61,885 nt of DNA from Sanguibacter suarezii NBRC 16159 (GTDB lineage: Bacteria; Actinomycetota; Actinomycetes; Actinomycetales; Cellulomonadaceae). Position numbers and translations under genes: made by a program. Under the pieces are notes generated by a model, which saw nothing but the letters and a program-made list of their open reading frames with translations, searched no databases and had not been told where the DNA came from. The stretch is from positions 1 to 61,885 of the forward strand of contig NZ_BCRT01000009.1 of NCBI RefSeq assembly GCF_001552735.1, read 5' to 3'. This document shows, in pieces, positions 61,825 through 61,885 of the stretch; position 1 is the stretch's first letter, and each line of letters opens with the position of its first letter.

Positions 61825-61885
61825 ATCGGCTAGGTGACCTGCGGTGACCGGGGTCACGAGGGGCCGATTGGCCAAGACGGCGATC

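Overview
The window is 61.9 kb of very GC-rich DNA with strong G/C third-position bias, GTG/TTG starts and frequent 1-, 4- and 8-base gene overlaps. It fits an actinomycete, most likely a plant-polymer-degrading member of the Micrococcales. This rests on a mycothiol-type DinB enzyme, a radA-disA pair near mutY, an actinobacterial exonuclease/DNA-polymerase-I homologue and many LacI regulators with sugar ABC transporters. Genus assignment is inference. No rRNA, tRNA, CRISPR array or transposase was seen.

Layout. (1) 1-5.4 kb: L-fuconate dehydratase divergent from a D-2-hydroxyacid dehydrogenase, then glycerate kinase, trmL and a DUF4862 gene. A 29-bp perfect inverted repeat lies between the convergent genes. 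(2) 5.4-22 kb: a carbohydrate island. A two-domain Gfo/Idh/MocA-DUF6807 protein diverges from a sugar ABC transporter across a LacI-type operator. Then come two tandem Gfo/Idh/MocA paralogues, a small ORF, a ThuA protein, a fourth Gfo/Idh/MocA enzyme, a signal-less GH10 xylanase-like enzyme, a second (Lpl-type) ABC transporter and a DUF624 protein. (3) 22-25.3 kb: three tandem LacI regulators. (4) 25.3-26.9 kb: an AbiEi/AbiEii toxin-antitoxin pair behind an inverted-repeat promoter. (5) 26.9-36.8 kb: polymerase-like gene, DinB-type enzyme, MFS and DUF1275 membrane proteins, a DUF779-aldehyde dehydrogenase-lipid kinase-GAF regulator group, and TetR. (6) 36.9-40.5 kb: MMPL transporter convergent with an S33 peptidase. 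(7) 40.7-46 kb: glpD-glpF-glpK divergent from a SorC-type regulator. (8) 46-51 kb: GNAT, mutY, an anchored protein, disA and radA. (9) 51-59.8 kb: LacI regulator, ABC transporter, GH3 and GH43, organised like actinobacterial xylobiose operons. (10) 59.9-61.8 kb: an anchored protein coupled to a fifth LacI regulator.

How the genes may work together. Two islands look built for importing plant-derived oligosaccharides and processing them inside the cell, since none of the hydrolases has a signal peptide. The first island adds four NAD(P)-dependent Gfo/Idh/MocA oxidoreductases together with ThuA, DUF6807 and a DUF4862 protein next door. That content resembles known oxidative (3-keto-glycoside) cleavage systems. 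It is the best candidate here for an undescribed pathway, but its substrate and the lyase/hydrolase step cannot be read from sequence alone.
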